From the NCBI RefSeq assembly GCF_000785555.1, contig NZ_CP009129.1, forward strand, positions 2,356,001 to 2,420,000: 64,000 nt of DNA. Reading direction: 5' to 3'. The DNA comes from Planococcus sp. PAMC 21323. Its GTDB lineage: Bacteria; Bacillota; Bacilli; Bacillales_A; Planococcaceae. Under the pieces are notes generated by a model. That model was given only the letters and a program-made list of their open reading frames with translations. It was not told where the DNA came from and made no database searches. Shown here piece by piece: positions 18,452-26,923 of this stretch. The position numbers and the translations under genes are program-made. The number at the start of each line of letters is the position of its first letter. The first letter of the stretch is position 1.

Positions 18452-19054
18452 TTATAAGATTTTAGTAAAACTTTTTATATCATGAATTTTTGTAGATATA
18501 TTTTTTAAACTAGTATTATCATATGTCCACCATTCACTCTTTTGAAGCATGGAAATAGTTTCTTCATCAAATCTTTTGCGAATCAACCTTGCGGGATTAC
18601 CTGCCCAAATCTCATATGGACCAACATTTTTTGTTAAAACTGATCCCATTCCAATTATTGCTCCATTACCAATATGTAGTCCACTTTTTATTAATGAATT
18701 ATTTCCAATCCATACATCACTTCCAATAACTGTTTCTTCCCCTGTGATAAAAGTGTGATTTGAAAAATTTTTTTTCATTACATTTTTTTTATTATGAAAT
18801 ACTGGAGAAGTTGACCCCCATTCTATCGGATGACTTGCACCTCCAATAATACAGTTATCTGCTACTGAACAAAAGTTTCCTATTCTTGCCTGAAGGACTG
18901 TGCAAGAGTTTCCAATATAGGTATACTTACCTATATTTGTATTTACTATATGAGATGCTGAACAAATTTTAGAAGATTTATGTATTTTTGAATTTTTAAT
19001 TGCTGGTATGTGAATTTTTTTTACAATCTTTGAAATTAAATATAAAATATTCAA
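18452..19054 (-). CDS. Hexapeptide-repeat acyltransferase
   Basis: A 200-residue left-handed beta-helix acyltransferase of the xenobiotic/sugar O-acetyltransferase group. Hexapeptide turns run through IGKYTYIGNSCTVLQARIGN and later IGSDVWIGNNSLIKSGLHIG, ending with the typical AGNPARLIRKRF. A histidine in GGASHPIEW is the likely catalytic base. It probably O-acetylates the polymer or its precursor. The start TTG at 19054 is preferred: AGGTGA lies just upstream and it falls 17 nt after the stop of capG. The longer frame from a GTG at 19084 would overlap capG. In S. aureus capsule loci a capH O-acetyltransferase occupies a comparable role. Confidence 0.83.
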   Translation of the reverse strand: MNILYLISKIVKKIHIPAIKNSKIHKSSKICSASHIVNTNIGKYTYIGNSCTVLQARIGNFCSVADNCIIGGASHPIEWGSTSPVFHNKKNVMKKNFSNHTFITGEETVIGSDVWIGNNSLIKSGLHIGNGAIIGMGSVLTKNVGPYEIWAGNPARLIRKRFDEETISMLQKSEWWTYDNTSLKNISTKIHDIKSFTKIL

Positions 19055-19071
19055 GGTTTCACCTGCTATTT

Positions 19072-20196
19072 TTATTTTCTCCACACTACTTTATTTACAT
19101 AATCCGTATACGATATTATTATTCTAATTACCTTTTCAGAAACGTTTGGCATGTTATAATCTTTAACTATTCTTAATATATTCTCATTTTGATTTTCTAA
19201 AATAGCTAGCCCTTGCAAAATTCTATCTTTCTCTAGTCCAACCATCATGACAGTCCCTTCCTCCATTGATTCAGGTCTTTCATGTGCTTGCCTAATATTG
19301 AGTGCTTTAAAGCCTAGAATCGAAGATTCTTCACTAATAGTTCCACTATCACTTAGAACTGATTTTGATTTCATTTGTAGTTTTACGTAATCATTAAAAC
19401 CTAATGGTTTCAGTATCTTGATCAATGAATTGAATTTAATCTCTTTAGCATCAATCATTTTTTGAGTTCTAGGATGAGTACTTATAATTATTGGCATACC
19501 ATACTTATCTGCAATTGCATTTAAACTATCGCATAGGTCCATAAAGTTCTTTTCAGAACTAATATTTTCCTCACGATGAGCTGAAACTACAAAGTATTTA
19601 TCTTCTTCAAGATTCAATTTGGTCACAATGTTTGATTTTTCAATGTCTTCTTTTCTTGAATTAAGAACTTCGAACATAGGGCTTCCCGTCTTAATAATCC
19701 GATCTGCTGGAAGACCCTCTCTTAATAAATATTCTCTAGCAATATCACTGTAAGTTAAATTGATATCCGCCGTGTGATCGACAATTTTCCGATTCGTTTC
19801 TTCTGGAACACGCTGGTCAAAACAACGATTTCCGGCTTCCATATGGAAAATAGGAACCTGTCTTCTTTTAGCTGCAATTGCACATAAGCAACTGTTTGTA
19901 TCGCCGAGAACTAGCAATGCTTCTGGTTTAACTCCTTCTAAAATCGGATCGATTTTCACAAGAATATTACCGATTGTTTCTACAGCTGTACCATTTGCTG
20001 CATTTAAAAAATAATCCGGCTTTCTTAAGTTAAAATTCTCGAAGAAGACTTCATTTAATTCATAGTCATAGTTCTGACCAGTATGTACAAGAATATGTTC
20101 AATTGCATTCGATTCTTCCAGTTTATTGATCACTGCTGAAAGCCTGATAATTTCAGGTCTGGTTCCTACCACTGTCATTACTTTTAATTTCTTCAT
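19072..20196 (-). CDS. capG: UDP-N-acetyl-L-fucosamine-forming C2 epimerase (CapG type)
   Basis: A 374-residue epimerase related to WecB but clustered with CapE and CapF. It has VVGTRPEIIRLSAVINKL, VLGDTNSCL, MEAGNRCFDQRVPEETNRK and a late LSDSGTISEESSILGFKALN. The MEAGNRCFD variant distinguishes CapG/FnlC from the GlcNAc 2-epimerase, which reads VEAGLRTYD (see 10272). It would epimerise UDP-2-acetamido-2,6-dideoxy-L-talose to UDP-L-FucNAc. It follows capF by 2 nt. Its base composition is less AT-rich than the glycosyltransferases on either side. Confidence 0.9.
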   Translation of the reverse strand: MKKLKVMTVVGTRPEIIRLSAVINKLEESNAIEHILVHTGQNYDYELNEVFFENFNLRKPDYFLNAANGTAVETIGNILVKIDPILEGVKPEALLVLGDTNSCLCAIAAKRRQVPIFHMEAGNRCFDQRVPEETNRKIVDHTADINLTYSDIAREYLLREGLPADRIIKTGSPMFEVLNSRKEDIEKSNIVTKLNLEEDKYFVVSAHREENISSEKNFMDLCDSLNAIADKYGMPIIISTHPRTQKMIDAKEIKFNSLIKILKPLGFNDYVKLQMKSKSVLSDSGTISEESSILGFKALNIRQAHERPESMEEGTVMMVGLEKDRILQGLAILENQNENILRIVKDYNMPNVSEKVIRIIISYTDYVNKVVWRK

Positions 20197-20198
20197 TC

Positions 20199-21311
20199 TT
20201 ATACCTCCAAATAATGAGTGTCTGGCTTCTCTGAATCAAAGCTTTCGTTCACCCACATTACAGTCACTAAATCCGTATCTCCCACATTCACAATCGAATG
20301 TGTGTATCCTGTCGGAATATCAACTACCTGCAGCTTTTCACCATTCACATAATACTCAATTATTTCTTCCGAATCAATATTTCTGAATCTGATTAGACCT
20401 TTACCACTTACCACTAAAAACTTTTCATTCTTTGTATGATGCCAATGATTTCCTTTAGTGATTCCAGGTTTAGAAATATTAACCGAAACTTGCCCGCGAT
20501 CAGGAGAGCGCAAGAATTCTGTAAAAGATCCACGGTTGTCCACATTCATTTTCAAGTCATATGAAAAATTATCATTTGGTAAGAAGCTAAGATATGTACT
20601 ATACAATTTTTTTGTCAATTCATCGCTCATAGTCGGCACTGCTAAAGAGTTTCTGCTTTCTTTAAAGCTTCTGATTCGATCAGCCAAGTCACCTAATTCA
20701 ATCTTATGTGTAACTGGTACAACACAAAGATTGTTGCATACAGTAGGAATGCCTTTTAAAGCTCTAAGAAATTCATCAAGAACATCATCGATATAAGCAA
20801 GATCAAGAAGCGCCGTAGAATTGTTTACCTGGATATCTAAATCTCTGGCTACGTTATAGCAATAAGTCGCAACTACTGTATTGTAATTTGGCTTGCTCCA
20901 TTTACCGAATAAATTTGGCAAACGGTACACAAATACGTTTGCTCCTGTCTCGTTTGCATAAGCATGTAATTCATCTTCTCCAGCTTTTTTACTCTTACCA
21001 TACGGATTATCTTTCTCAGCCTGAATGGAAGATGTGATTAATACCGTAGCTTTGTTTTCATTTTTTATTAAGAGTTGAAGTAGTTGTGAAGTTAACCCTT
21101 GGTTACCTTCCATGAATTCACTTTCATTCAGTGGCCGATTAACACCCGCTAAATGAAAGACGAAATCGCAGTCTTTTGTGAATTTTTCAAGCTCCTCCAA
21201 AGAGTTTTCTCTATTAAATAGATACAACTCTTCAAAGCCCTGATTTCTTAATTCTGCTACTAAGTTTTTACCAACAAATCCATTGGCACCTGTCACCAAA
21301 ATTTTAGTCAT
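20199..21311 (-). CDS. capF: CapF, bifunctional UDP-hexulose reductase with cupin domain
   Basis: A 370-residue two-domain enzyme of UDP-L-FucNAc synthesis. Residues 1 to about 245 are a short-chain reductase (ILVTGANGFVGKNLVAEL; YGKSKKAGE gives the YxxxK pair). The C-terminal ~120 residues form a cupin (KGNHWHHTKNEKFLVVSGKG, then DIPTGYTHSIVNVGD) with the metal-binding histidines. In S. aureus the cupin domain epimerises the CapE product and the reductase domain then reduces it. It overlaps the stop of capE by 4 nt, which indicates tight coupling. Confidence 0.93.
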   Translation of the reverse strand: MTKILVTGANGFVGKNLVAELRNQGFEELYLFNRENSLEELEKFTKDCDFVFHLAGVNRPLNESEFMEGNQGLTSQLLQLLIKNENKATVLITSSIQAEKDNPYGKSKKAGEDELHAYANETGANVFVYRLPNLFGKWSKPNYNTVVATYCYNVARDLDIQVNNSTALLDLAYIDDVLDEFLRALKGIPTVCNNLCVVPVTHKIELGDLADRIRSFKESRNSLAVPTMSDELTKKLYSTYLSFLPNDNFSYDLKMNVDNRGSFTEFLRSPDRGQVSVNISKPGITKGNHWHHTKNEKFLVVSGKGLIRFRNIDSEEIIEYYVNGEKLQVVDIPTGYTHSIVNVGDTDLVTVMWVNESFDSEKPDTHYLEV

Positions 21312-22333
21312 TGCGTAACACCCATTTTTGCTAATTCTTCTTGTACTACATCTAGACTTAATAAAAGATCTTTGATTTCCTGCATATTCAAGCGATGAGT
21401 GTTATGAGAGTTATATTCCCAACCTTCAGAGATTTCTTCCTCACCTTCAGTGAAATATTTATTGTAATTCAAATCACGATTATCAGCAGGGATTCGGTAA
21501 TAGCCCCCCATATCTGTGGCAACCGCCATTTCTTCTCTAGTCAAAAGAGTTTCATATAATTTCTCTCCATGACGAGTTCCAATCACTTCAATTGGGTTGT
21601 CTGCCTTGAACAACTCTTTAAGAGCCTGAGCAAGTTCACCAATTGTAGAAGCTGGAGCTTTTTGGACAAAGATGTCTCCCTGGTCCGAGTTTTTAAATGC
21701 AAATAGCACTAATTCAACAGCGTCTTCTAAAGACATCAAATAACGTGTCATTGCAGGATCTGTAATTGTCATTGGTTTGCCAGATTTAATCTGATCAATA
21801 AATAGAGGAATAACAGATCCACGTGAAGCCATTACATTGCCATAACGTGTACTACTGATAGTCGTATCATCCATATCTACTGTTCTCGACTTAGCAACAG
21901 TCACTTTTTCCATCATTGCTTTTGAGATTCCCATTGCATTGATTGGATATACAGCTTTGTCAGTAGAAAGACATATTACTTTTTTAACGTTATTTTGAAT
22001 TGCTGCATTCAGCACATTTTCTGTTCCCAACACATTAGTTTTTACAGCTTCCATTGGGAAAAATTCACATGAAGGAACTTGTTTAAGTGCGGCTGCATGA
22101 AAAACGTAATCTACATTGTTCATTACAGTATTAAGGCTATTAACATCTCTTACATCGCCAATATAATATTTTACTTTTGGATTATTAAGACGTTTCCGAA
22201 TATCTTCTTGTTTTTTTTCATCTCTAGAGAAGATGCGAATTTCCTTGATGTCTGTATTTAAAAACCGGTTTAGTACTGCATTACCAAAAGAGCCTGTTCC
22301 TCCAGTGATTAATAATACTTTATTTTTAAACAT
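21308..22333 (-). CDS. capE: CapE, UDP-GlcNAc 4,6-dehydratase (5-inverting)
   Basis: A 341-residue soluble short-chain dehydratase starting the UDP-L-FucNAc branch. It has the dinucleotide motif LLITGGTGSFGNAV and LSTDKAVYPINAMGISKAMME. The catalytic tyrosine of the common YxxxK motif is a methionine here (M134xxxK138), the normal state of CapE/FlaA1 enzymes. The large membrane dehydratase at 26924-28765 makes the non-inverted product for a different sugar, so the locus holds two dehydratases with separate roles. It is the first gene of a tight capE-capF-capG unit. Confidence 0.93.
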   Translation of the reverse strand: MFKNKVLLITGGTGSFGNAVLNRFLNTDIKEIRIFSRDEKKQEDIRKRLNNPKVKYYIGDVRDVNSLNTVMNNVDYVFHAAALKQVPSCEFFPMEAVKTNVLGTENVLNAAIQNNVKKVICLSTDKAVYPINAMGISKAMMEKVTVAKSRTVDMDDTTISSTRYGNVMASRGSVIPLFIDQIKSGKPMTITDPAMTRYLMSLEDAVELVLFAFKNSDQGDIFVQKAPASTIGELAQALKELFKADNPIEVIGTRHGEKLYETLLTREEMAVATDMGGYYRIPADNRDLNYNKYFTEGEEEISEGWEYNSHNTHRLNMQEIKDLLLSLDVVQEELAKMGVTQ

Positions 22334-22350
22334 ATTTTTACCTCTTTCTT

Positions 22351-23553
22351 TTACTCAAAATGACTCATAATGATATCGTATGAATGCTTTGAAGTATAAT
22401 TTTCCTCTAAATACTTTCTAGCATTATGTCCCATTTTTTCTCTAACAGCTTTATCAGACAGTTGTCTTAATTTTTCACTAAATATTTGTACATCTTTACT
22501 CTCGCACCAATAACCAAATTCATTTTTTTCTATTATTTGACCAATATCGGTATTTGAGTCGGTCGTCGCTAGTACAGGCATAGATGCTTGCATATAAGAG
22601 AGGATTCTTGACGGGAAATTAGGAATAGTAAAACGGTGATCCAAGAATATTAAACCAACATCGCAAGAGTTCGCCAAAACTTCGTAATCGTTTTTAGGCA
22701 ATTGTTTAAATAATTGTGCATTTATTGGTTGATTAACTTTGAAGTAATTCTGAATTTTGTTAAACTCTGTACCAGATCCTGCTATTATGAAATAAACTTC
22801 ATTATTATTTCTATTTGCGTACAAACATTCAATTAAAAAATCTATTCCTTGGGGCTTGCCAAGATTTCCACCATATATGAATACTGTTTTATCAAAAGGT
22901 ATATTATACTTTTCTCTAATTCTTGTAATCTGTGAGTTATCATTGTTAACTTTAACAACCTCTATACTATTAGGACTTATTTCGACCTTCTGAGAATTTA
23001 AATCCAAATTATGATTTAAAATAAATTCTACATTAGCTTGAGACATACATCCAATATAGTCTGACTGCTTGTATAATTTCTTTTCTTTTAATCTAAAATA
23101 TTTATATATAAGGTTTTTTTTGCTAAACATATTTAAATCTACTGCATTTTGTGGAAAAATATCTTTAAGTAATAAATATGATTTAGCATTATCTCTCTTT
23201 TTAATATATCCAATTACTTTTTCAAAAGTAATTGGGGGAGTTGAATATATTATCAGGTCAAATTTGATATTCTTAAAGTATTTTTTAATAGCTTTTAAAA
23301 ATAAACTTTCTATACATAGTGTCGATATTCCTTTTTCTAAGTTATTGACTTTTGTGATATTTCCGATTTTTACTTTTAAAAAATTCACTCCGTTTTCACT
23401 TATAAATTCAGTTGGTTTATTTACTCTTTTTTCTCTAGGACTCACAATGTACATTTGATGGCCATTATCTCTAAATTCTCTTAGTAAATCGGTATATAGT
23501 CCGCGATCTTCAATATTATTCAATTTACCAATCGATAAAAATAATATATTCAC
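22351..23553 (-). CDS. Glycosyltransferase, WbuB-like GT4
   Basis: A 400-residue GT-B enzyme resembling the WbuB/CapL group that transfers L-FucNAc. The N-terminus is VNILFLSIGKLNNIEDRGLY. The central LKDIFPQNAVDLNMF and CMSQANVEFI segments and the donor motif FIYGGNLGKPQGIDFL fit that group. The start is the GTG at 23553, with AAGGGTGA upstream; the TTG at 23571 overlaps that ribosome site. It sits directly upstream of capE, which supports L-FucNAc as the donor sugar (inference). It is AT-rich relative to capEFG. Confidence 0.85.
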   Translation of the reverse strand: MNILFLSIGKLNNIEDRGLYTDLLREFRDNGHQMYIVSPREKRVNKPTEFISENGVNFLKVKIGNITKVNNLEKGISTLCIESLFLKAIKKYFKNIKFDLIIYSTPPITFEKVIGYIKKRDNAKSYLLLKDIFPQNAVDLNMFSKKNLIYKYFRLKEKKLYKQSDYIGCMSQANVEFILNHNLDLNSQKVEISPNSIEVVKVNNDNSQITRIREKYNIPFDKTVFIYGGNLGKPQGIDFLIECLYANRNNNEVYFIIAGSGTEFNKIQNYFKVNQPINAQLFKQLPKNDYEVLANSCDVGLIFLDHRFTIPNFPSRILSYMQASMPVLATTDSNTDIGQIIEKNEFGYWCESKDVQIFSEKLRQLSDKAVREKMGHNARKYLEENYTSKHSYDIIMSHFE

Positions 23554-23584
23554 TTTCTCACCCTTACTCAAATAAACGTTGTTG

Positions 23585-24556
23585 TTATTTAATTATCTTT
23601 ACTTCATTAAACTTCATCATATAAACACCCTCATCATATTTACCAGTAACATCTACATTCCTATAACCCTGGACATTATTAATAATCATCTCAGGAACGT
23701 TTGCCCCGCACTCATACGCATGAGGAAATCCTCCGCCAAATCTTGGGTTAACTTCAGAAATGTAATATTCCCCATTAACTTTAAAAATATCAATATCGAT
23801 AATCCCTATAAAACAAGCTTTTTTCACAAAATCGGAGATTAACCTGAAAAGCATATCATTTTTTACCGAAACCGATTTATCTGTTTCTCCAGCTCTCATT
23901 TTCAGCTTTTCTTTTATAAATATTGAAACAGGTTCTTTGGAGATCATATCGATATAAACATCTGCTCCATATTCCGCTCCATCCATAAACTCCTGAATCA
24001 TTAAATTATCAAACTGGCTAAATAGCACCTTAATTTCATTCTTTGTTGTTACTTTGCTAATATTAATACTCGCACTGCCTTTTACAGGCTTAACGAATAC
24101 CGGAAAACCGATGTCTCCAGTTTCTAAATCATTGTAAAACTGGTCTTCGTTTATATAGCTTTTTACAGTTTGAAAATTATTTCGAACCATAAATTCAAAC
24201 ATTTTGTATTTATCAAAAGACATCTCAATAACGTCAAGTTCTGAAACAATTGGTAATGTTCCAATATCTAAAAATGCTTTCTTATTTTCAGCAAGGAAAC
24301 TTAACTCCGGATCGACCAATGACAAAACAGCTTTTATCTTATTTTCTTCACAAATTGACAGTATACGCTCTAGATATCCTTCATCATCCAGTCTGGGAAC
24401 GATAAAATATTCATCTGCTTCATATAGAGCGGGAGCTAAACTGCTACAATCCGTAGCCATAACTAAACCTTTACTATTCAATTCTTTTTTAAAATACTGC
24501 ACTATTTTATTTCTTGTTCCGCAACTTAATATTAATATATTCAAATCTTTATCCAT
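23585..24556 (-). CDS. ATP-grasp domain ligase of the polysaccharide locus
   Basis: A 323-residue ATP-grasp protein of the carbamoyl-phosphate-synthase/PylC-like type. ILILSCGTRNKIVQYF begins a pre-ATP-grasp domain. FPVFVKPVKGSASINI is the ATP-binding loop, MIQEFMDGAEYGADVYID follows, and SEVNPRFGGGFPH carries the metal ligands. These enzymes join a carboxylic acid to an amine. In this setting it could attach an amino acid or other acid to the free amine of the 4-aminosugar. The start at 24556 has GGAGGATAG upstream. Similar genes occur in Gram-positive polysaccharide loci beside PglC-like and aminotransferase genes. The true substrate is unknown. Confidence 0.8.
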   Translation of the reverse strand: MDKDLNILILSCGTRNKIVQYFKKELNSKGLVMATDCSSLAPALYEADEYFIVPRLDDEGYLERILSICEENKIKAVLSLVDPELSFLAENKKAFLDIGTLPIVSELDVIEMSFDKYKMFEFMVRNNFQTVKSYINEDQFYNDLETGDIGFPVFVKPVKGSASINISKVTTKNEIKVLFSQFDNLMIQEFMDGAEYGADVYIDMISKEPVSIFIKEKLKMRAGETDKSVSVKNDMLFRLISDFVKKACFIGIIDIDIFKVNGEYYISEVNPRFGGGFPHAYECGANVPEMIINNVQGYRNVDVTGKYDEGVYMMKFNEVKIIK

Positions 24557-24588
24557 ATAGCTATCCTCCATAATCACTTAAAAATATT

Positions 24589-25101
24589 TCAAATGAATTT
24601 TTCCATTAATACTAGATTTTTATATTCACCTTTTATGAATCGTTCTTCTTTATATTCACCAATCTTTTCATACCCTAAAGATTCCCATAATTTAAGGGCA
24701 GCTTCATTATCAAAAACTACATTTAATTTGATTTTTCTTAAATTCAAGTATTCTTTAGCAAATTTCTCGATTAATTTACAAGCCTCTTTACCATAACCCT
24801 TGCCTTTAACACTTTTACCTCCTATATATATACCAATCTCACAAGTTCTGTGTATATCTTTTATATCGTAGATACCAACCATTCCAATTGCTAACTTTTC
24901 CATATCACAAATAATAAACCGTTTATTATTGCCCGTAGTATCAATTAAAGAATCCATCCACTTTTCCTGTTGATCGACAGATGTTGGCATGAATCCACCA
25001 CCTAAATATTTATATGTGTCTTCATCATTTTTCCACTCATTTAGAATTAATAAATCACTTTTTTGTATAGGTCTTAAAAAAATATTTTCACCTTTAATCA
25101 A
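24589..25101 (-). CDS. GNAT N-acetyltransferase
   Basis: A 170-residue GCN5-related acetyltransferase of the RimJ/RimL or PseH type. It begins MIKGENIFLRPIQKSDLLILNEW and has the acetyl-CoA-binding IGGKSVKGKGYGKEACKL motif, then LNVVFDNEAALKLWESLGYEKIG. The start is a TTG with GAGGTGAG upstream. It sits between the ATP-grasp and initiating-transferase genes, so it probably acetylates the amine made by the aminotransferase at 25769. Bacillosamine pathways usually use a hexapeptide PglD for this, while PseH uses a GNAT; here only the GNAT lies next to the pathway genes. Confidence 0.85.
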   Translation of the reverse strand: MIKGENIFLRPIQKSDLLILNEWKNDEDTYKYLGGGFMPTSVDQQEKWMDSLIDTTGNNKRFIICDMEKLAIGMVGIYDIKDIHRTCEIGIYIGGKSVKGKGYGKEACKLIEKFAKEYLNLRKIKLNVVFDNEAALKLWESLGYEKIGEYKEERFIKGEYKNLVLMEKFI

Positions 25102-25138
25102 ACTCTCACCTCATTTAGTTGAACTTATAAAATGAAAA

Positions 25139-25765
25139 TTAAAGAGAATTACTATTCTCCTTATCTTTTTCCATATAAATATTATCGGATTTAAACAGTT
25201 TAGAAAAAGTTTTAAATAATATTTTAATGTCAAACCATATATTAAAAGAATCAATATATTTGTTATCTACTATGATACGATCATCCCAACTGACTGAATT
25301 TCTCACAGTCACTTGAGTCAACCCTGTTACACCAGGCTTCATAATAAATCTTTTTTTTGCACATTCAGGAAAGTTTTCATACCCTTTATAAGGGAAGTAG
25401 GTAACAGGAGGGCGCGGACCTACTAAACTCATTTCCCCACTTAAAACGTTAAATAATTGAGGCAACTCATCTAAGCTAGTTGCTCGTAAAAATTTCCCCA
25501 CCTTTGTAATTCTATTATCAGCTTTACTTTTTACTGATAATCCATCCCCAATATTCTCTGCGTTCACAACCATCGTTCTATACTTCAAAATTCTGAATAC
25601 AGTTCCGTTTTCCCCTATTCTTTCTTGTTTAAAAAAAACAGGTCCTGTCGATGTCAATTTAATCGCAAGAGCAATAATAAGAAGAATTGGAGAAATTACT
25701 ATTAGTCCTATAAGACTACCTAAAAAATCAATTATTCTTTTTATAAACAGATTAAAAGTTCTCAT
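25139..25765 (-). CDS. Initiating sugar-1-phosphate transferase (PglC-like)
   Basis: A 208-residue monotopic phosphoglycosyltransferase. It puts the first sugar-1-phosphate on undecaprenyl phosphate at the inner membrane face. The N-terminal re-entrant helix (RIIDFLGSLIGLIVISPILLI) is followed by GPVFFKQERIGENG, FRILKYRTM, ATSLDELPQLFNVLSGEMS and LVGPRPP. The Asp-Glu pair in SLDELPQL is the catalytic dyad of the family. The gene comes directly after the aminotransferase, so its donor is probably the 4-amino-4,6-dideoxy or di-N-acetyl sugar. Three nt separate it from the upstream stop. Confidence 0.92.
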   Translation of the reverse strand: MRTFNLFIKRIIDFLGSLIGLIVISPILLIIALAIKLTSTGPVFFKQERIGENGTVFRILKYRTMVVNAENIGDGLSVKSKADNRITKVGKFLRATSLDELPQLFNVLSGEMSLVGPRPPVTYFPYKGYENFPECAKKRFIMKPGVTGLTQVTVRNSVSWDDRIIVDNKYIDSFNIWFDIKILFKTFSKLFKSDNIYMEKDKENSNSL

Positions 25766-25768
25766 AGC

Positions 25769-26881
25769 TTATTTCCACAACTCTCGAATAATCTCCACAA
25801 CTCTCTTCAATTGCACATCTGTAATCTTCGAATCACTTGGCAAACAAATTCCGTTTTCAAATAACTTCTCAGAAACGTCTGTACCTACATAATCGTGCTT
25901 CTCAAAATAAGGCTGCAAATGCATTGGCTTCCAAACTGGACGAGACTCAATGTTCTCTTTTTCCAAAGCTTCCACTACTTGAATTGGGCGAACCTTTCCA
26001 GTCAACGTCATAGCACTTAACCAATGGTTCGGCTGGTCCCATTCATTATTTGGCATGAATTCTACACCTTCAAGATCTTCCAGGTTGTCTTTGTAAAAAT
26101 TATAGATGTAATTTTTCTTAGCCACTCGATCGTTTAAGACTTTCAGTTGACCTCTACCGATTCCAGCAACTACGTTACTCATGCGATAGTTGAAACCTAA
26201 TTCGCTGTGCTGATAATGTCTTGCTTGATCTCTAGATTGAGTCGCCCAAAATCTAGCCTTTGCAATGCGCTCTTCGTTGTTAGAGACAAGCATACCGCCC
26301 CCAGAAGTGGTAATGATTTTATTGCCATTAAAGGAAAAAATCCCATAATCGCCAAAAGTGCCTGTGTGCTGCCCCTTGTAATAAGTTCCTAAAGATTCTG
26401 CAGCATCTTCAATTAAAGCAACATTGTGTTTTTTACATAACGCTACGATTTTATCCAAATCTGCAGATGCCCCATATAGATGAACTAATAAGACTGCTTT
26501 CACTTGTGGGTACTTTTCAAAAGCTTCTTCTAACGCTTTTGGAGACATGTTCCATGTTTCGTAATCACTGTCAATAAACACCGGAATAGCATTTTGATAA
26601 ATGATTGGGTTCGCTGTTGCTGAAAATGTTAACGTTGAACAAAAAACGATATCGTCTTTTTTTACTCCAGCCGCTATTAGCGCAAGATGAATTGCTGCAG
26701 TACCAGATGATAACGCAGCTGCGGCTTTAGAGCCGACTTTAGCTGCTAATTCCTCTTCAAAGCCATTGACGTTTGATCCAAGTGGCGCAATCCAATTGGT
26801 ATCGAATGCTTCTTTAACAAATTGTTGCTCGTAGCCTTCATCGCTCATATGAGGGGATGAAAGTAAAATTCGTTCTGCCAT
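25769..26881 (-). CDS. DegT/DnrJ/EryC1 aminotransferase (PglE/EpsN-like)
   Basis: A 370-residue PLP enzyme that aminates UDP-4-keto-6-deoxy-GlcNAc. Signatures are GTAAIHLALIAAGV, LVHLYGASADLDKIV, EDAAESLGTYYKGQHTGTFG and FSFNGNKIITTSGGGM, where the lysine binds PLP. The start at 26881 has AAAGGAAG 8 nt upstream; the longer frame to 26923 lacks a site. It follows the membrane dehydratase, which makes its substrate, and precedes the PglC-like transferase. The order dehydratase-aminotransferase-transferase is that of bacillosamine/EPS loci. Confidence 0.92.
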   Translation of the reverse strand: MAERILLSSPHMSDEGYEQQFVKEAFDTNWIAPLGSNVNGFEEELAAKVGSKAAAALSSGTAAIHLALIAAGVKKDDIVFCSTLTFSATANPIIYQNAIPVFIDSDYETWNMSPKALEEAFEKYPQVKAVLLVHLYGASADLDKIVALCKKHNVALIEDAAESLGTYYKGQHTGTFGDYGIFSFNGNKIITTSGGGMLVSNNEERIAKARFWATQSRDQARHYQHSELGFNYRMSNVVAGIGRGQLKVLNDRVAKKNYIYNFYKDNLEDLEGVEFMPNNEWDQPNHWLSAMTLTGKVRPIQVVEALEKENIESRPVWKPMHLQPYFEKHDYVGTDVSEKLFENGICLPSDSKITDVQLKRVVEIIRELWK

Positions 26882-26923
26882 TTTGCTTGCTTCCTTTCTC
26901 GTTCCATCCATCTTCAGTATCAA

